Below, one piece after another: positions 8,370 to 16,030 of a stretch of 64,000 bases of DNA. The stretch's first letter is position 1; each line of letters opens with the position of its first letter. Made by a program: the position numbers and the translations under genes. The notes below the pieces were generated by a model, which was not told where the DNA came from, made no database searches, and worked only from the letters and a program-made list of their open reading frames with translations. This DNA is from Deinococcus cellulosilyticus NBRC 106333 = KACC 11606. Lineage in GTDB: Bacteria > Deinococcota > Deinococci > Deinococcales > Deinococcaceae. The stretch is taken from contig NZ_BJXB01000019.1 of assembly GCF_007990775.1 (NCBI RefSeq), forward strand, positions 1 through 64,000, in the 5' to 3' direction.

Positions 8370-9635
8370 TCAGCGTTTGAGCAAGACCTCCATTGCCCGG
8401 GTCACCGCTTCATCCTGATCTGGAAGGAGGATGGGGGTTTTGGGCAGAACGATGTCGGGTTCAACAGGTTTCAAACCCAGAGGGGTGCCATCGGGCAAAA
8501 AGAGCTGTTCAAAGCTGACCCACACCCGTGCACCATAGGATGGCAAATCATAAGCTCTTGCGCTCAACAGAGCATTGGCTGTGGGTTGACCCAGCAGCAC
8601 AGCCCCTTTTTGCTGGCGAAGCAATGCAGCAATGTGTTCCCCTGCACTGGCGGTCAAATCGCTGATCAGAATGGCGATGGGAAGGTCCAGGGGATCTGGA
8701 TCTCCAGGCAGGATGGATGCGGTGTATCGCCGCTCTGCTCCACCCCGTCCTTTCTGGATGGAAAGGGTCTGGCCATCCGGCAGGAAGGCACTCAGAAAAT
8801 GGCTGGTTTCAGACTGCAAGCCACCTTCATGGTTGCGCAAGTCCAGTACGATCCCCCTGGTTTCGCCACCTCTGACCTGATCGGTCAGCTTGCGGCGCAG
8901 AGCGATGCTGATCGCCGTTTCCTTAAAATTGTCTATGCGAATGTAAAGAATGCCGGGTTCTTTCTGCAGGCGAGTCACCATCAGTGGCTGATGGGCCCGG
9001 ACCATGCCCCGAATTCCGGTGAGTTTGCGCACAGGAACCCCAGGTGACTGAACGTCCAGGACCACCCTGGTGCCTTCGGGTCCTCTGATGTCATTGGAGG
9101 ATGGACATGCCTTGCCATTGGCCGACAGAATGATGTCCCCGATCTTCAGTCCTGCCTGTTCAGCAGGGGAACCCTGAAACACCCAGGTGATCTGCATCTG
9201 GTTCTCGTGGTTCAGGACGGTCTGTATCCCGAGGCCATAAAAGCTGTCCTGGGCATTGTTGACCTGGGTGGCCCGATCCACCTGGGCTGGAGAATGGTAG
9301 TAGGTGTGGTGGTCCTGCAGGCTCCAGACCAGCTCACGCAGTTGCTGGTGGTAACTGGCATCGTCTGGTGCGGACATGATGCTGGACCGGAGCTGTTCCA
9401 CCTTCTGCGTCCAGGCTTCCCCTCCCACCTCTGGAGTCATGTGGTTTTCACGGATGGTGCTCACCACCTGATTGAGCAGGTCAAGGCGAGCCTGTTCACC
9501 GAGGGTCTTTGATGTTCCATCCAGCTCAGCAAACTCGCTGGCAACGGATTCCACTGGAGGGGGGCAAAGGGGAGACTGGGCGAAGACCTGACCAAACGCT
9601 AAACTGAACATCAACATCAAAAGTTTACGATTCAC
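8370..9635 (-). CDS. Secreted S41-family peptidase with PDZ domain, Ser-His type
   Basis: 421 aa with a Sec signal peptide (cleavage after about residue 19). A helical N-terminal region carries LQDHHTYY (His110), a PDZ domain spans about 134-205, and the S41 core holds the nucleophile Ser330 in TASAGE. In Ser/Lys proteases such as Prc and CtpA the lysine sits 25 residues after the serine; here that position is Ala355. The His in the D-x-H-T motif instead matches tricorn- or NSR-type S41 enzymes, which use a Ser-His arrangement. It is probably an envelope or extracellular C-terminal-specific peptidase. No partner gene is adjacent. Confidence 0.82.
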   Translation of the reverse strand: MNRKLLMLMFSLAFGQVFAQSPLCPPPVESVASEFAELDGTSKTLGEQARLDLLNQVVSTIRENHMTPEVGGEAWTQKVEQLRSSIMSAPDDASYHQQLRELVWSLQDHHTYYHSPAQVDRATQVNNAQDSFYGLGIQTVLNHENQMQITWVFQGSPAEQAGLKIGDIILSANGKACPSSNDIRGPEGTRVVLDVQSPGVPVRKLTGIRGMVRAHQPLMVTRLQKEPGILYIRIDNFKETAISIALRRKLTDQVRGGETRGIVLDLRNHEGGLQSETSHFLSAFLPDGQTLSIQKGRGGAERRYTASILPGDPDPLDLPIAILISDLTASAGEHIAALLRQQKGAVLLGQPTANALLSARAYDLPSYGARVWVSFEQLFLPDGTPLGLKPVEPDIVLPKTPILLPDQDEAVTRAMEVLLKR

Positions 9636-9811
9636 CCAACCAGCCTATGAATGATGATGCAGTCTGGTCAAGCTGAAAAGGAGCTCTGTCTATGTGACTC
9701 CCCATGCACCGGCAATCCAGGGCGAGGAGAAACAGAGCTTCATCATCCACTGAAGTTCAACCATTCAGGGCACATCAGGCAATACGTCCCTTTTCGATCC
9801 TGCAGAAAAGC

Positions 9812-9817
9812 TATAGT
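9812..9817 (+). promoter_or_regulatory. -10 box upstream of the GyrI-like gene
   Basis: TATAGT ends 10 nt before ATG 9828. There is no Shine-Dalgarno, so the mRNA would be leaderless or nearly so. The -35 is weak. Confidence 0.45.
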
Positions 9818-9827
9818 GTAAAAAGAT

Positions 9828-10367
9828 ATGTCGCTGTACCGAGTGAACCACCGAGACGTTCCCGAACAAAAGGTGATCTGCCTGCAGGGTGTGGTCAATG
9901 CCTTTGAACTTCCTGCTTTCCTGCAACAGGGCCTGACCACCCTGGCCGGACATGCTGCTGCCCACCAGACCGAGATTGCAGGTGCCCCCTTTGTGCTGTA
10001 CCACGAACCCGTCAATGAAGATGAAGCCGGAGCGGTGGAACTGTGCTTGCCTGTGGAGGAGGCTGTTCCCACCACCGAAGCCATCTCCCTGAAACTCGAC
10101 CGTGCACACCGGGAAATGTATGTGACCCTCAAGTACCATCAGGTGCAGGAAGGCAACCTGATGGGGGCATACGACAAAATCCGCCTGCTCATGCCTGCAA
10201 AGGGGTTGCGGCCTGAAGGTTCGCCGAGAGAAGTGTACTTCAACTTCAACCCCACCCCGGACCTCAACGAGGCTTTTCTGGATGTGGCCTTCACCGTGGT
10301 TCCTCAGGGATGCTGTGGTGGTTCCCTGACCTGCGCTGGGCCCAGTGCAGACCAGACCATCTGCTGA
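9828..10367 (+). CDS. GyrI-like small-molecule-binding protein
   Basis: 179 aa. The central part (about 45-160) resembles the GyrI-like/AraC effector-binding fold: APFVLYHEPVN, a run of acidic residues with VELCLPVEEAVP, then YHQVQEGNLMGAYDKIRLLMPAKG. Such proteins bind small molecules or act as partners of DNA gyrase or regulators; no DNA-binding domain is present. The C-terminus has a short Cys-rich stretch (GCCGGSLTC). The stop is one base before the start of the RNHCP gene, indicating coupling. Confidence 0.65.
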   Translation: MSLYRVNHRDVPEQKVICLQGVVNAFELPAFLQQGLTTLAGHAAAHQTEIAGAPFVLYHEPVNEDEAGAVELCLPVEEAVPTTEAISLKLDRAHREMYVTLKYHQVQEGNLMGAYDKIRLLMPAKGLRPEGSPREVYFNFNPTPDLNEAFLDVAFTVVPQGCCGGSLTCAGPSADQTIC

Positions 10368-10368
10368 C

Positions 10369-10710
10369 ATGGGAAGAAAATTCACCGTTCAGGGCACCAA
10401 TCAGGGTTTCACCTGTGCCCACTGTGGTTTGGAGGTGCCTGCCCTGCAGAACGGAAGCGTTCGCAACCACTGCCCGCGCTGCCTCTACAGCCTTCACGTG
10501 GACATCCAGCCCGGAGACCGGGCCAACCCCTGCAAAGGGGTCATGGAGCCCATCGGGGTGGAACACAACGCCAAAAAAGGCTGGATCATCCTGCACAAGT
10601 GCCAGAAGTGCGGGGAGGTGGGTCGCAACAAAGCTGCTCTGGATGACCCGGTGCCAGATGATTACGACCTGATCATTCGGCTCACCCAGGACAGAGAGCC
10701 CTTGCTCTAA
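10369..10710 (+). CDS. RNHCP zinc-binding protein
   Basis: 113 aa with the hallmark RNHCPRCLYSLHVD that names the RNHCP family, plus CxxC pairs at FTCAHCG and HKCQKCG, presumably holding two zinc ions. Function is unknown. It starts one base after the GyrI-like stop. GTG 10345 in the same frame is an alternative start that overlaps the upstream gene; ATG 10369 starts just ahead of the conserved region. Confidence 0.85.
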   Translation: MGRKFTVQGTNQGFTCAHCGLEVPALQNGSVRNHCPRCLYSLHVDIQPGDRANPCKGVMEPIGVEHNAKKGWIILHKCQKCGEVGRNKAALDDPVPDDYDLIIRLTQDREPLL

Positions 10711-10811
10711 CAAGCCTTACACATCTGGATTGGCAACCCTGTCGGTCCAGATGCTATTGTGTCGTGCAGGCTTTGCAAGACACAGTGACACAGAACAAAG
10801 GAGAACAAAAC

Positions 10812-10988
10812 ATGGAAGGAGCCTTCTGGTTTCTGGTGGGCCTGCTGGTGGTGGTGCCACTGGGCATTTTCTGGGCGGTGGCTGGACCCCTCAAGGGAAC
10901 CCACAGTGGCAAGATCCTCAGGAACATTGGCATTCTGCAACTGGCTGTGGCCGTGATTGCGATTCTGGTGAAGGTGGTGCGGGGGTAA
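10812..10988 (+). CDS. Small two-helix membrane protein
   Basis: 58 aa with two hydrophobic segments (FWFLVGLLVVVPLGIFWAVA and LRNIGILQLAVAVIAILVKVV) joined by a short polar loop. AAGGAGA precedes the ATG at a good distance; the in-frame extension to 10764 has no such signal. No family recognised; possibly a stress-type small membrane protein. Confidence 0.65.
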   Translation: MEGAFWFLVGLLVVVPLGIFWAVAGPLKGTHSGKILRNIGILQLAVAVIAILVKVVRG

Positions 10989-10991
10989 GGG

Positions 10992-11165
10992 CCCCCTGCT
11001 TCTCATTGCATTCGAAGCTGTCCCCCGTATCAAGGGGAACTTGTTGTTTGTCTGGGTGCACTGGGACCAAATCCCCCTGCTCATCGCTAAAGCTCTGAGC
11101 TGTCGCCCTTAACGAAGGGGGATTTCTGTTGTCCTACACCAATTCCCTTTTGTTAAGGGGGAACC
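10992..11165 (+). repeat. Degenerate tandem intergenic repeat with small inverted repeats
   Basis: Two diverged copies about 81 bp apart begin at 10992 and 11073 (CCCCCTGCT...) and share AGCTGTCxCCC, AAGGGG(G) and TTGTTG-type segments. Each contains an inverted repeat of C and G runs (11020-11037, 11104-11122), and a third related inverted repeat (TTCCCTTTTGTTAAGGGGGAA) sits at 11143-11163. No coding capacity is visible. It fills the gap between the small membrane protein and the tyrA 3-prime end. Confidence 0.6.
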
Positions 11166-11201
11166 AACAGGCAAAGCGAGCTGCAAGGGGATCTTACCCC
11201 T

Positions 11202-12302
11202 CTAGAGCGAAGACTGTCCCAGCCCTCTCGGTCTGGTTTCATATCCCACTGCATTGAGGGCGGCATGGGCACGTTCCAGCAGCTCTCCTGTCTCAAACCC
11301 GAGGCGCAGAGCACCGCCCTCTTCACGAATGGCCAGCACTTCGATGTCTTTGATGTTGATGCCTTTGTCTCCAAGGATGTTGGCGATGCGGCCAATCTCG
11401 CCGGGTTTGTCTGGAATGGCGACCACCAGATCAAACAGGCCAGGGATCAGGCTGCGTTTCACGATGGGCAGGCTGTCTCTGGTGCGTTTCCCTTCCATCG
11501 CGGACTCGAAGAGCATTTCAGGGCTGTCCAATTGTTCTTCGAGCTGGTCCAGTTCCTTGCGGAACCTGGAAATGGCTTCCCTGAGGGCTTCTTTGTTGTT
11601 GATCACCATGTCGCGGCTCATGCGGGGGTCGCCGCTGGCCACTCGGGTGATGTCCCGGAAACCCCCTGCAGCGAGCAGGGCCAGACGTTCATCGCGGGCC
11701 ACCATGTGCGTGAGGGCCAGGGCCGTCATGTAGGGAAGGTGGGAAATGGTGGCAATCAACTGGTCATGGGCATCGGGGGGCATCACCACAGGATTGGCGC
11801 CAAGTTTGGTCACAAGTTGCTTCACCCGATTCAGCAGAGGGAGAGGCGTGTTGGCGGTGGGGGTCAGCACCCAGATGGCATTTTCCAGCAGAGAAGCCCT
11901 TGCTGCCGTGACGCCCGCTTTTTCACTGCCTGCCATGGGGTGTCCGGGAACAAAGTTTCGCAGGTCGGAAAGCAGGTCGGTGACTTTTCCCTTCACACTG
12001 CCCACGTCTGTGAAAACAGCATCCTCACGGGCGTGGCTGGAGAGGTCGCGGGCAATGCGCGCCAGCGATCCCACAGGTGTGGCCAGAATGATCAGGTCGG
12101 CCTGCTGCGCCCAGTCTCCTGGGGTGACGTAACCCTCATCAATGACACCCAGCGCCAGTGCGAGTTTCAGCGTTTCAGGGTTGGCGTCATAGCCGATGAT
12201 TTTGTCTGCAAGAAAGCGGCCTTTGAGCCCGAGTGCGACCGAACCACCGATCAGTCCCACGCCAGCGATCACCACGGTTTTGAAGGGGTTGGGCGTCACC
12301 AT
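11202..12302 (-). CDS. tyrA: Prephenate dehydrogenase with C-terminal ACT domain
   Basis: NAD-dependent oxidative decarboxylation of prephenate to 4-hydroxyphenylpyruvate in tyrosine synthesis. 366 aa. The Rossmann motif GVGLIGGS is near residues 15-22, followed by LATPVGS, DVGSVK, GHPMAGSEKAG and SHLPYMTALAL, all typical of TyrA. The C-terminal 75 residues (VVAIPDKPGEIGRIANILGDKGINIKDIEVL in pieces) form an ACT domain, suggesting feedback by an amino acid. No aromatic gene is adjacent; DAHP synthase lies 32 kb away in the window. Confidence 0.93.
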   Translation of the reverse strand: MVTPNPFKTVVIAGVGLIGGSVALGLKGRFLADKIIGYDANPETLKLALALGVIDEGYVTPGDWAQQADLIILATPVGSLARIARDLSSHAREDAVFTDVGSVKGKVTDLLSDLRNFVPGHPMAGSEKAGVTAARASLLENAIWVLTPTANTPLPLLNRVKQLVTKLGANPVVMPPDAHDQLIATISHLPYMTALALTHMVARDERLALLAAGGFRDITRVASGDPRMSRDMVINNKEALREAISRFRKELDQLEEQLDSPEMLFESAMEGKRTRDSLPIVKRSLIPGLFDLVVAIPDKPGEIGRIANILGDKGINIKDIEVLAIREEGGALRLGFETGELLERAHAALNAVGYETRPRGLGQSSL

Positions 12303-12309
12303 ACAGGGT

Positions 12310-12315
12310 AATGTA
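12310..12315 (-). promoter_or_regulatory. -10 box of tyrA
   Basis: TACATT on the minus strand ends 7 nt before the tyrA ATG (12302). With no Shine-Dalgarno, a leaderless transcript is likely. Confidence 0.45.
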
Positions 12316-12403
12316 TCACTTTTGTCAGGGTTCGATAAGGGCCATTTGGAGGTGGGAACTGAGGGCTTCAGTCACCATTTTTGAAGTGCAGGGTTGTCAT
12401 CAG

Positions 12404-12430
12404 CAAAACCCCTCCACTTTCGCGGAGGGC
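12404..12430 (-). terminator. Terminator of the vWF-D lipoprotein gene
   Basis: On the minus strand CCCTCCGC-GAAA-GTGGAGGG (one G-T wobble) is followed by GTTTTGC, about 30 bp after the stop at 12462. Confidence 0.7.
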
Positions 12431-12461
12431 AGTCTGAAGGAAGGTTGTGGAATTTCAGGAT

Positions 12462-14399
12462 TCAGGGGTGCTGGATGAAAATCCGGTTGCAAGTTGCATT
12501 GTTGTTTTCCAGCCATTCGGTGACCTTGTTGCCCGGGTCCACTTTGGCGCAGAGGTAATAGTAACCGGTGGGGGTGTCTTTGGGGATGGTCGCTCCGATG
12601 GGGTAGCTCTGACTGGCTCCAGCAGCCAGATCCTGGGTGTTGCTGGCCCGGCCTCCGAGCAGCAGCACATCCTCGCTGAAGTTGGGAGAGTAGATGGCCC
12701 AGGTGTTGGGGGTCACGGTGTCAGTGGAGAGCATCAGGTCCAGCATGTAACCATTTGCACCTGCGGTCAGGGTGCCTTTTGCAGTGCCATTTCCGACGTT
12801 CAGGGCGGTCAGTTTCACCAGGGAACTGATGTCTTCTCCTGCATGGGCTGCAGTTGGGGAGGAGAGGGCCACTTTCAGGTCCGGCAGCAGAATTTTGACC
12901 GGGGTGATGGGCGCAGCTGCGGTTTTGGCACTGGTGATGAACTGGGGATTTCCGGTTTGAACCAGGTCAATGGCGCATCCCTGCAGCAGCAGTGGGTCGA
13001 CCACGCCGTTGTTCTGGCACTGGGTTTTTGCATTGGTTTCCTGCACGGAGGTCATGGCAGGCAGGGCAGAGGGGAAGTTGGGAACGGTGAAGCCACCGAA
13101 AGACTCACCTGCACCGTAATAGAACAGGGATTCAGCAAGGGAGGGAACCCGCCAGCTGCTGGCGTAGGTGGTGTACATGGTGTTGAAGTCAATGGGGTTG
13201 GGCAGCACCACGCCACTTCTCAGGGCAAAGTCATTGGCCGTGTTGCCATCGAAGTTTCCGAGGAGCCCCTTAACGCGGGATTGTGCACTGGGAGGGAGGA
13301 TCAGTTTCACGTCGATGTAACTGCCATTCAGGGTGGCTTCCATCTTTTCGCCACCAGGGTAGCTGAAGGTGTATTTGTTGCCTGCCTGATGGATGGTGTA
13401 ACCCCCACCCATGTTCAGACCGCCGGCAGGCACGGCAGTGGGGGTTCCAGCAGGACCCATGCGCAGGTTGGGTGCTGCACCGATGTAGATCCCTGCTTTG
13501 AAGCCGTTCATGGAGGTGGCAACGGCGGTGTTCACGCTGACCGTGCTGCTTCCACCCCAGGGACGCTGACGCACCTGCACCCGGAAGGGATTGACCGTGG
13601 ACATGGAGAGGTCGAATTCTCCGGTGCTCTGGAATTCCACGCCCAGACCGTCACAGGTGGTCAGGTGGGGGTCGCCCCAGCTGGTGCAGATGGTGCTGTT
13701 TGCGGGTGCAGTGGAAATGTCGATTCCGGCTTCATTGCCGTTGCGGATGGCCATTCTGGAACCAGCAGCAGCCGGACCGCTGAACGTTTCGGTCCCATCG
13801 TTGTAGGCGTAAACCCGGATTTTGACAGCTTTGTCAGCAGGGAGTTTGCCTGCAGGAATGGAATAATTTCGCGCTGTCCCAGGGAGGTCGGGGGAAGTCC
13901 ATCCGGTGCCGCATCCCACCCCGCAGGACCAGGTGGCACTCACCACGAAACGGTCAGGGTTGAGGCCATAACTGTTGTTCCACGCGACAGGCAGGGGTGT
14001 GGCAGAGTTGACCACCGTTGACGCCACTGGGGCCGTGACCACTGGAGCTCCAGGTACCCAGTCCTGTGCATGCACGATGCCATCTGGCGTGCGCACATCC
14101 AGACTCAACCCATTGCCCACAGCCACAGCGAAGCCCAGATTGCCCTGATACAGACCACTGGAGGTGTGGGGCATGTTGATGGTGTTCACCCGCACGTCAG
14201 CACCTGTGTAGGCGACACCTCCATTGGTTACGCGGATGTTCTGGAACATGGGTCCCATGTCGGTGCCCCGGACCAGATAGGTCCCTGCCTGCTGGGAAAT
14301 CTGGTTGTCCTGTCCACTTTGAACTGCAGGGGTGTTATTACATGATGCGAGAATCACGGCGACAGTCAGGGTGCTCAGGGCAGAAATCGACTTTTTCAT
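12462..14399 (-). CDS. Large surface lipoprotein with vWF type D domain and CARDB-like C-terminus
   Basis: 645 aa. Lipoprotein signal MKKSISALS... with lipobox LASC (Cys20). After a beta-rich N-terminal half, GDPHLTTCDG at 242-251 opens a von Willebrand factor type D domain (about 238-400) that ends with VKGLLGNFDGNTANDF. The last 120 residues (DLKVALSSPTAAHAGE... to KVTEWLENNNATC) resemble a CARDB adhesion module. GGAGGAG sits just before the ATG; the open frame to 14630 is not needed. Likely an adhesive or matrix-type envelope protein; ligand unknown. Single-gene transcript with its own terminator. Confidence 0.82.
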   Translation of the reverse strand: MKKSISALSTLTVAVILASCNNTPAVQSGQDNQISQQAGTYLVRGTDMGPMFQNIRVTNGGVAYTGADVRVNTINMPHTSSGLYQGNLGFAVAVGNGLSLDVRTPDGIVHAQDWVPGAPVVTAPVASTVVNSATPLPVAWNNSYGLNPDRFVVSATWSCGVGCGTGWTSPDLPGTARNYSIPAGKLPADKAVKIRVYAYNDGTETFSGPAAAGSRMAIRNGNEAGIDISTAPANSTICTSWGDPHLTTCDGLGVEFQSTGEFDLSMSTVNPFRVQVRQRPWGGSSTVSVNTAVATSMNGFKAGIYIGAAPNLRMGPAGTPTAVPAGGLNMGGGYTIHQAGNKYTFSYPGGEKMEATLNGSYIDVKLILPPSAQSRVKGLLGNFDGNTANDFALRSGVVLPNPIDFNTMYTTYASSWRVPSLAESLFYYGAGESFGGFTVPNFPSALPAMTSVQETNAKTQCQNNGVVDPLLLQGCAIDLVQTGNPQFITSAKTAAAPITPVKILLPDLKVALSSPTAAHAGEDISSLVKLTALNVGNGTAKGTLTAGANGYMLDLMLSTDTVTPNTWAIYSPNFSEDVLLLGGRASNTQDLAAGASQSYPIGATIPKDTPTGYYYLCAKVDPGNKVTEWLENNNATCNRIFIQHP

Positions 14400-14584
14400 G
14401 GGCTCCTCCTTGAATCCTCCTGATGTCCTCAGGGGAAACCGAAATCCAGCCTCTTGGTGGGGGGGAACGCTGGATTTCTCTGTTGTTTCAAAGGTACGCT
14501 TCCCCTGTTGAACACCCCCTGAACAAAGCATGAACACCCCAGCCTCCTGTACATACACCAGAAAATCCTGTCCAGAGCGGGATC

Positions 14585-14590
14585 TAGAAT
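14585..14590 (+). promoter_or_regulatory. -10 box of the HAD hydrolase gene
   Basis: TAGAAT ends 6 nt before ATG 14597. GGAAG overlaps the gap and could instead be a weak ribosome site, so leaderless status is uncertain. Confidence 0.4.
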
Positions 14591-14596
14591 GGAAGC

Positions 14597-15271
14597 ATGA
14601 AGCTGCTGATCTGGGATTTTGATGGCACACTTGGATACCGGGAAGAGAATTTCAAAACCGCATGGAGCACAACTGCAAAAGAAATCCTGCAGGAGCACCA
14701 CTCAGAGGTGCCGTATTCAGGAGGTCTCCTGAGCAGTGGATTTCCCTGGCACACCTGGGAGAACCCACATGAGAACCAGCATCCAGATGCGTACTGGAGC
14801 CAGATTGAGCAGGTGTACCACCAGTTGTTCGAAACGCTGGGGTTGAAAGAACAGGCCCTGACCCTCAGCAAAAAAGTGAGAGGTCAGTTCTGTGATGTCA
14901 ACAGGTGGCACAGTTATCCTGACAGTGCTCATGTGCTGGAGGCCCTGTCTCAGAAGGGATACGTGCATGTGATGCTGTCAAACCATGTCCCGGAACTCTC
15001 CACAATTGTGGACCATCTGGGGCTGGGTGGGTTTTTTGACCACATTTTCAACAGCGGCATCACAGGATTTGAGAAACCACACCCTGAAAGCTACCAGATG
15101 GTTCTGCGAAAGTACCCTCAGGCTGAAACAGTGACCATGCTGGGCGACAATCGCAAAGCAGATGTCATCGAACCCGGGAAGCATGGCATTCGCGGCATTC
15201 TGGTGCGTGCAGTGGACACCGAGCTTCCCTGTGTGCCGGGTCTGAACCACCTGTTGCAGGGCGTGCTCTGA
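14597..15271 (+). CDS. HAD-superfamily hydrolase
   Basis: 224 aa phosphatase-like protein. Motif I is DFDGT with nucleophile Asp7 and general acid Asp9; a helical cap follows (about 15-100). Motif II is LSNH, the motif III lysine is in GFEKPHPE, and motif IV is MLGDN. This fits the beta-phosphoglucomutase/phosphoglycolate phosphatase branch, but the substrate cannot be told. Its TGA abuts the convergent eutC stop with no gap (TGATCA). Confidence 0.85.
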   Translation: MKLLIWDFDGTLGYREENFKTAWSTTAKEILQEHHSEVPYSGGLLSSGFPWHTWENPHENQHPDAYWSQIEQVYHQLFETLGLKEQALTLSKKVRGQFCDVNRWHSYPDSAHVLEALSQKGYVHVMLSNHVPELSTIVDHLGLGGFFDHIFNSGITGFEKPHPESYQMVLRKYPQAETVTMLGDNRKADVIEPGKHGIRGILVRAVDTELPCVPGLNHLLQGVL

Positions 15272-16030
15272 TCAGGTGCTTTCTTCCAGCCCATGCCGAG
15301 AAGATTCATCTTTCAGGTGCACCCCACTGAACTGCAGCCTCAGGGCAGAGGAGGCCAGAAAAACCAGAGAGTGGATGGCTGCTTCATCAGAGAGCCCTTT
15401 TGCGTTGATGTTGGAAACGCAATTGCGCTCTGAATCCATGCGCCCCATTCTGGGCTGGAAAGTCAGGTATGCTCCCAGGCTGTCGCTGCTGGACAGTCCT
15501 GGCCTTTCACCGATCAGCATGATGGAGAGCCTTGCCTGCAACATCTCTCCGATGGAATCTGCAAGGGCAACCCTTGACTGTGAGGCCAGCACCACAGGTG
15601 CAACGGAAAAGCCTTTGCTGCTCAGGGCAGAGACCAGTTTCAGGGCCACCCTTGCAGCATGCTCGTTCACTGCAGTGGCAGACAGGCCATCTCCAATAAC
15701 GATCAGAATGTCTGTGGGTTCAGGGTGCAGGCTTTGCAGATGTTCAGCGTCTGAGGGGTGCAACGACCGCCCAAGATCAGGACGCTTCAGGTACGCAACG
15801 CGATCTGCGGCCTGGGACCTGATGTGCAGCACCTCCAGACCCGCTTTCTCAAGTTGTTCTTGCATTTCTGCAAAACGGGCTTGCTGGTGAATGGCGTCCC
15901 GGGCCTGTGCATGAGAAAGCTGGAATTTCAGGTTCTCTTCGGTGGTGACGGCGTGGCCCACCCGGTTGATCGCCACCCTGGCATGGGTGAATTCCTTCAG
16001 GACCTCCCAGGGGGTGCGACTCACCTTCAT
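15272..16030 (-). CDS. eutC: Ethanolamine ammonia-lyase light chain
   Basis: Small subunit of the adenosylcobalamin-dependent enzyme that turns ethanolamine into acetaldehyde and ammonia. 252 aa. Recognisable EutC pieces are TPWEVLKEFTHARVAINRVGHA, DILIVIGDGLSATAVNEHA, ARLSIMLIGERPGLSSSDSLGAYL and the Cys-containing SERNCVSNI. The ATG overlaps the eutB stop (ATGA, 16027-16030). The open frame upstream to 16126 overlaps eutB and is not used. It is the last gene of the operon. Confidence 0.95.
   Translation of the reverse strand: MKVSRTPWEVLKEFTHARVAINRVGHAVTTEENLKFQLSHAQARDAIHQQARFAEMQEQLEKAGLEVLHIRSQAADRVAYLKRPDLGRSLHPSDAEHLQSLHPEPTDILIVIGDGLSATAVNEHAARVALKLVSALSSKGFSVAPVVLASQSRVALADSIGEMLQARLSIMLIGERPGLSSSDSLGAYLTFQPRMGRMDSERNCVSNINAKGLSDEAAIHSLVFLASSALRLQFSGVHLKDESSRHGLEEST

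Noticed and set aside
12447..14021. 524-codon plus-strand frame opposite the vWF-D lipoprotein
   Set aside because: Antisense shadow: long Gly/His-rich run without domains; the minus strand has a lipobox, ribosome site and vWD motif.
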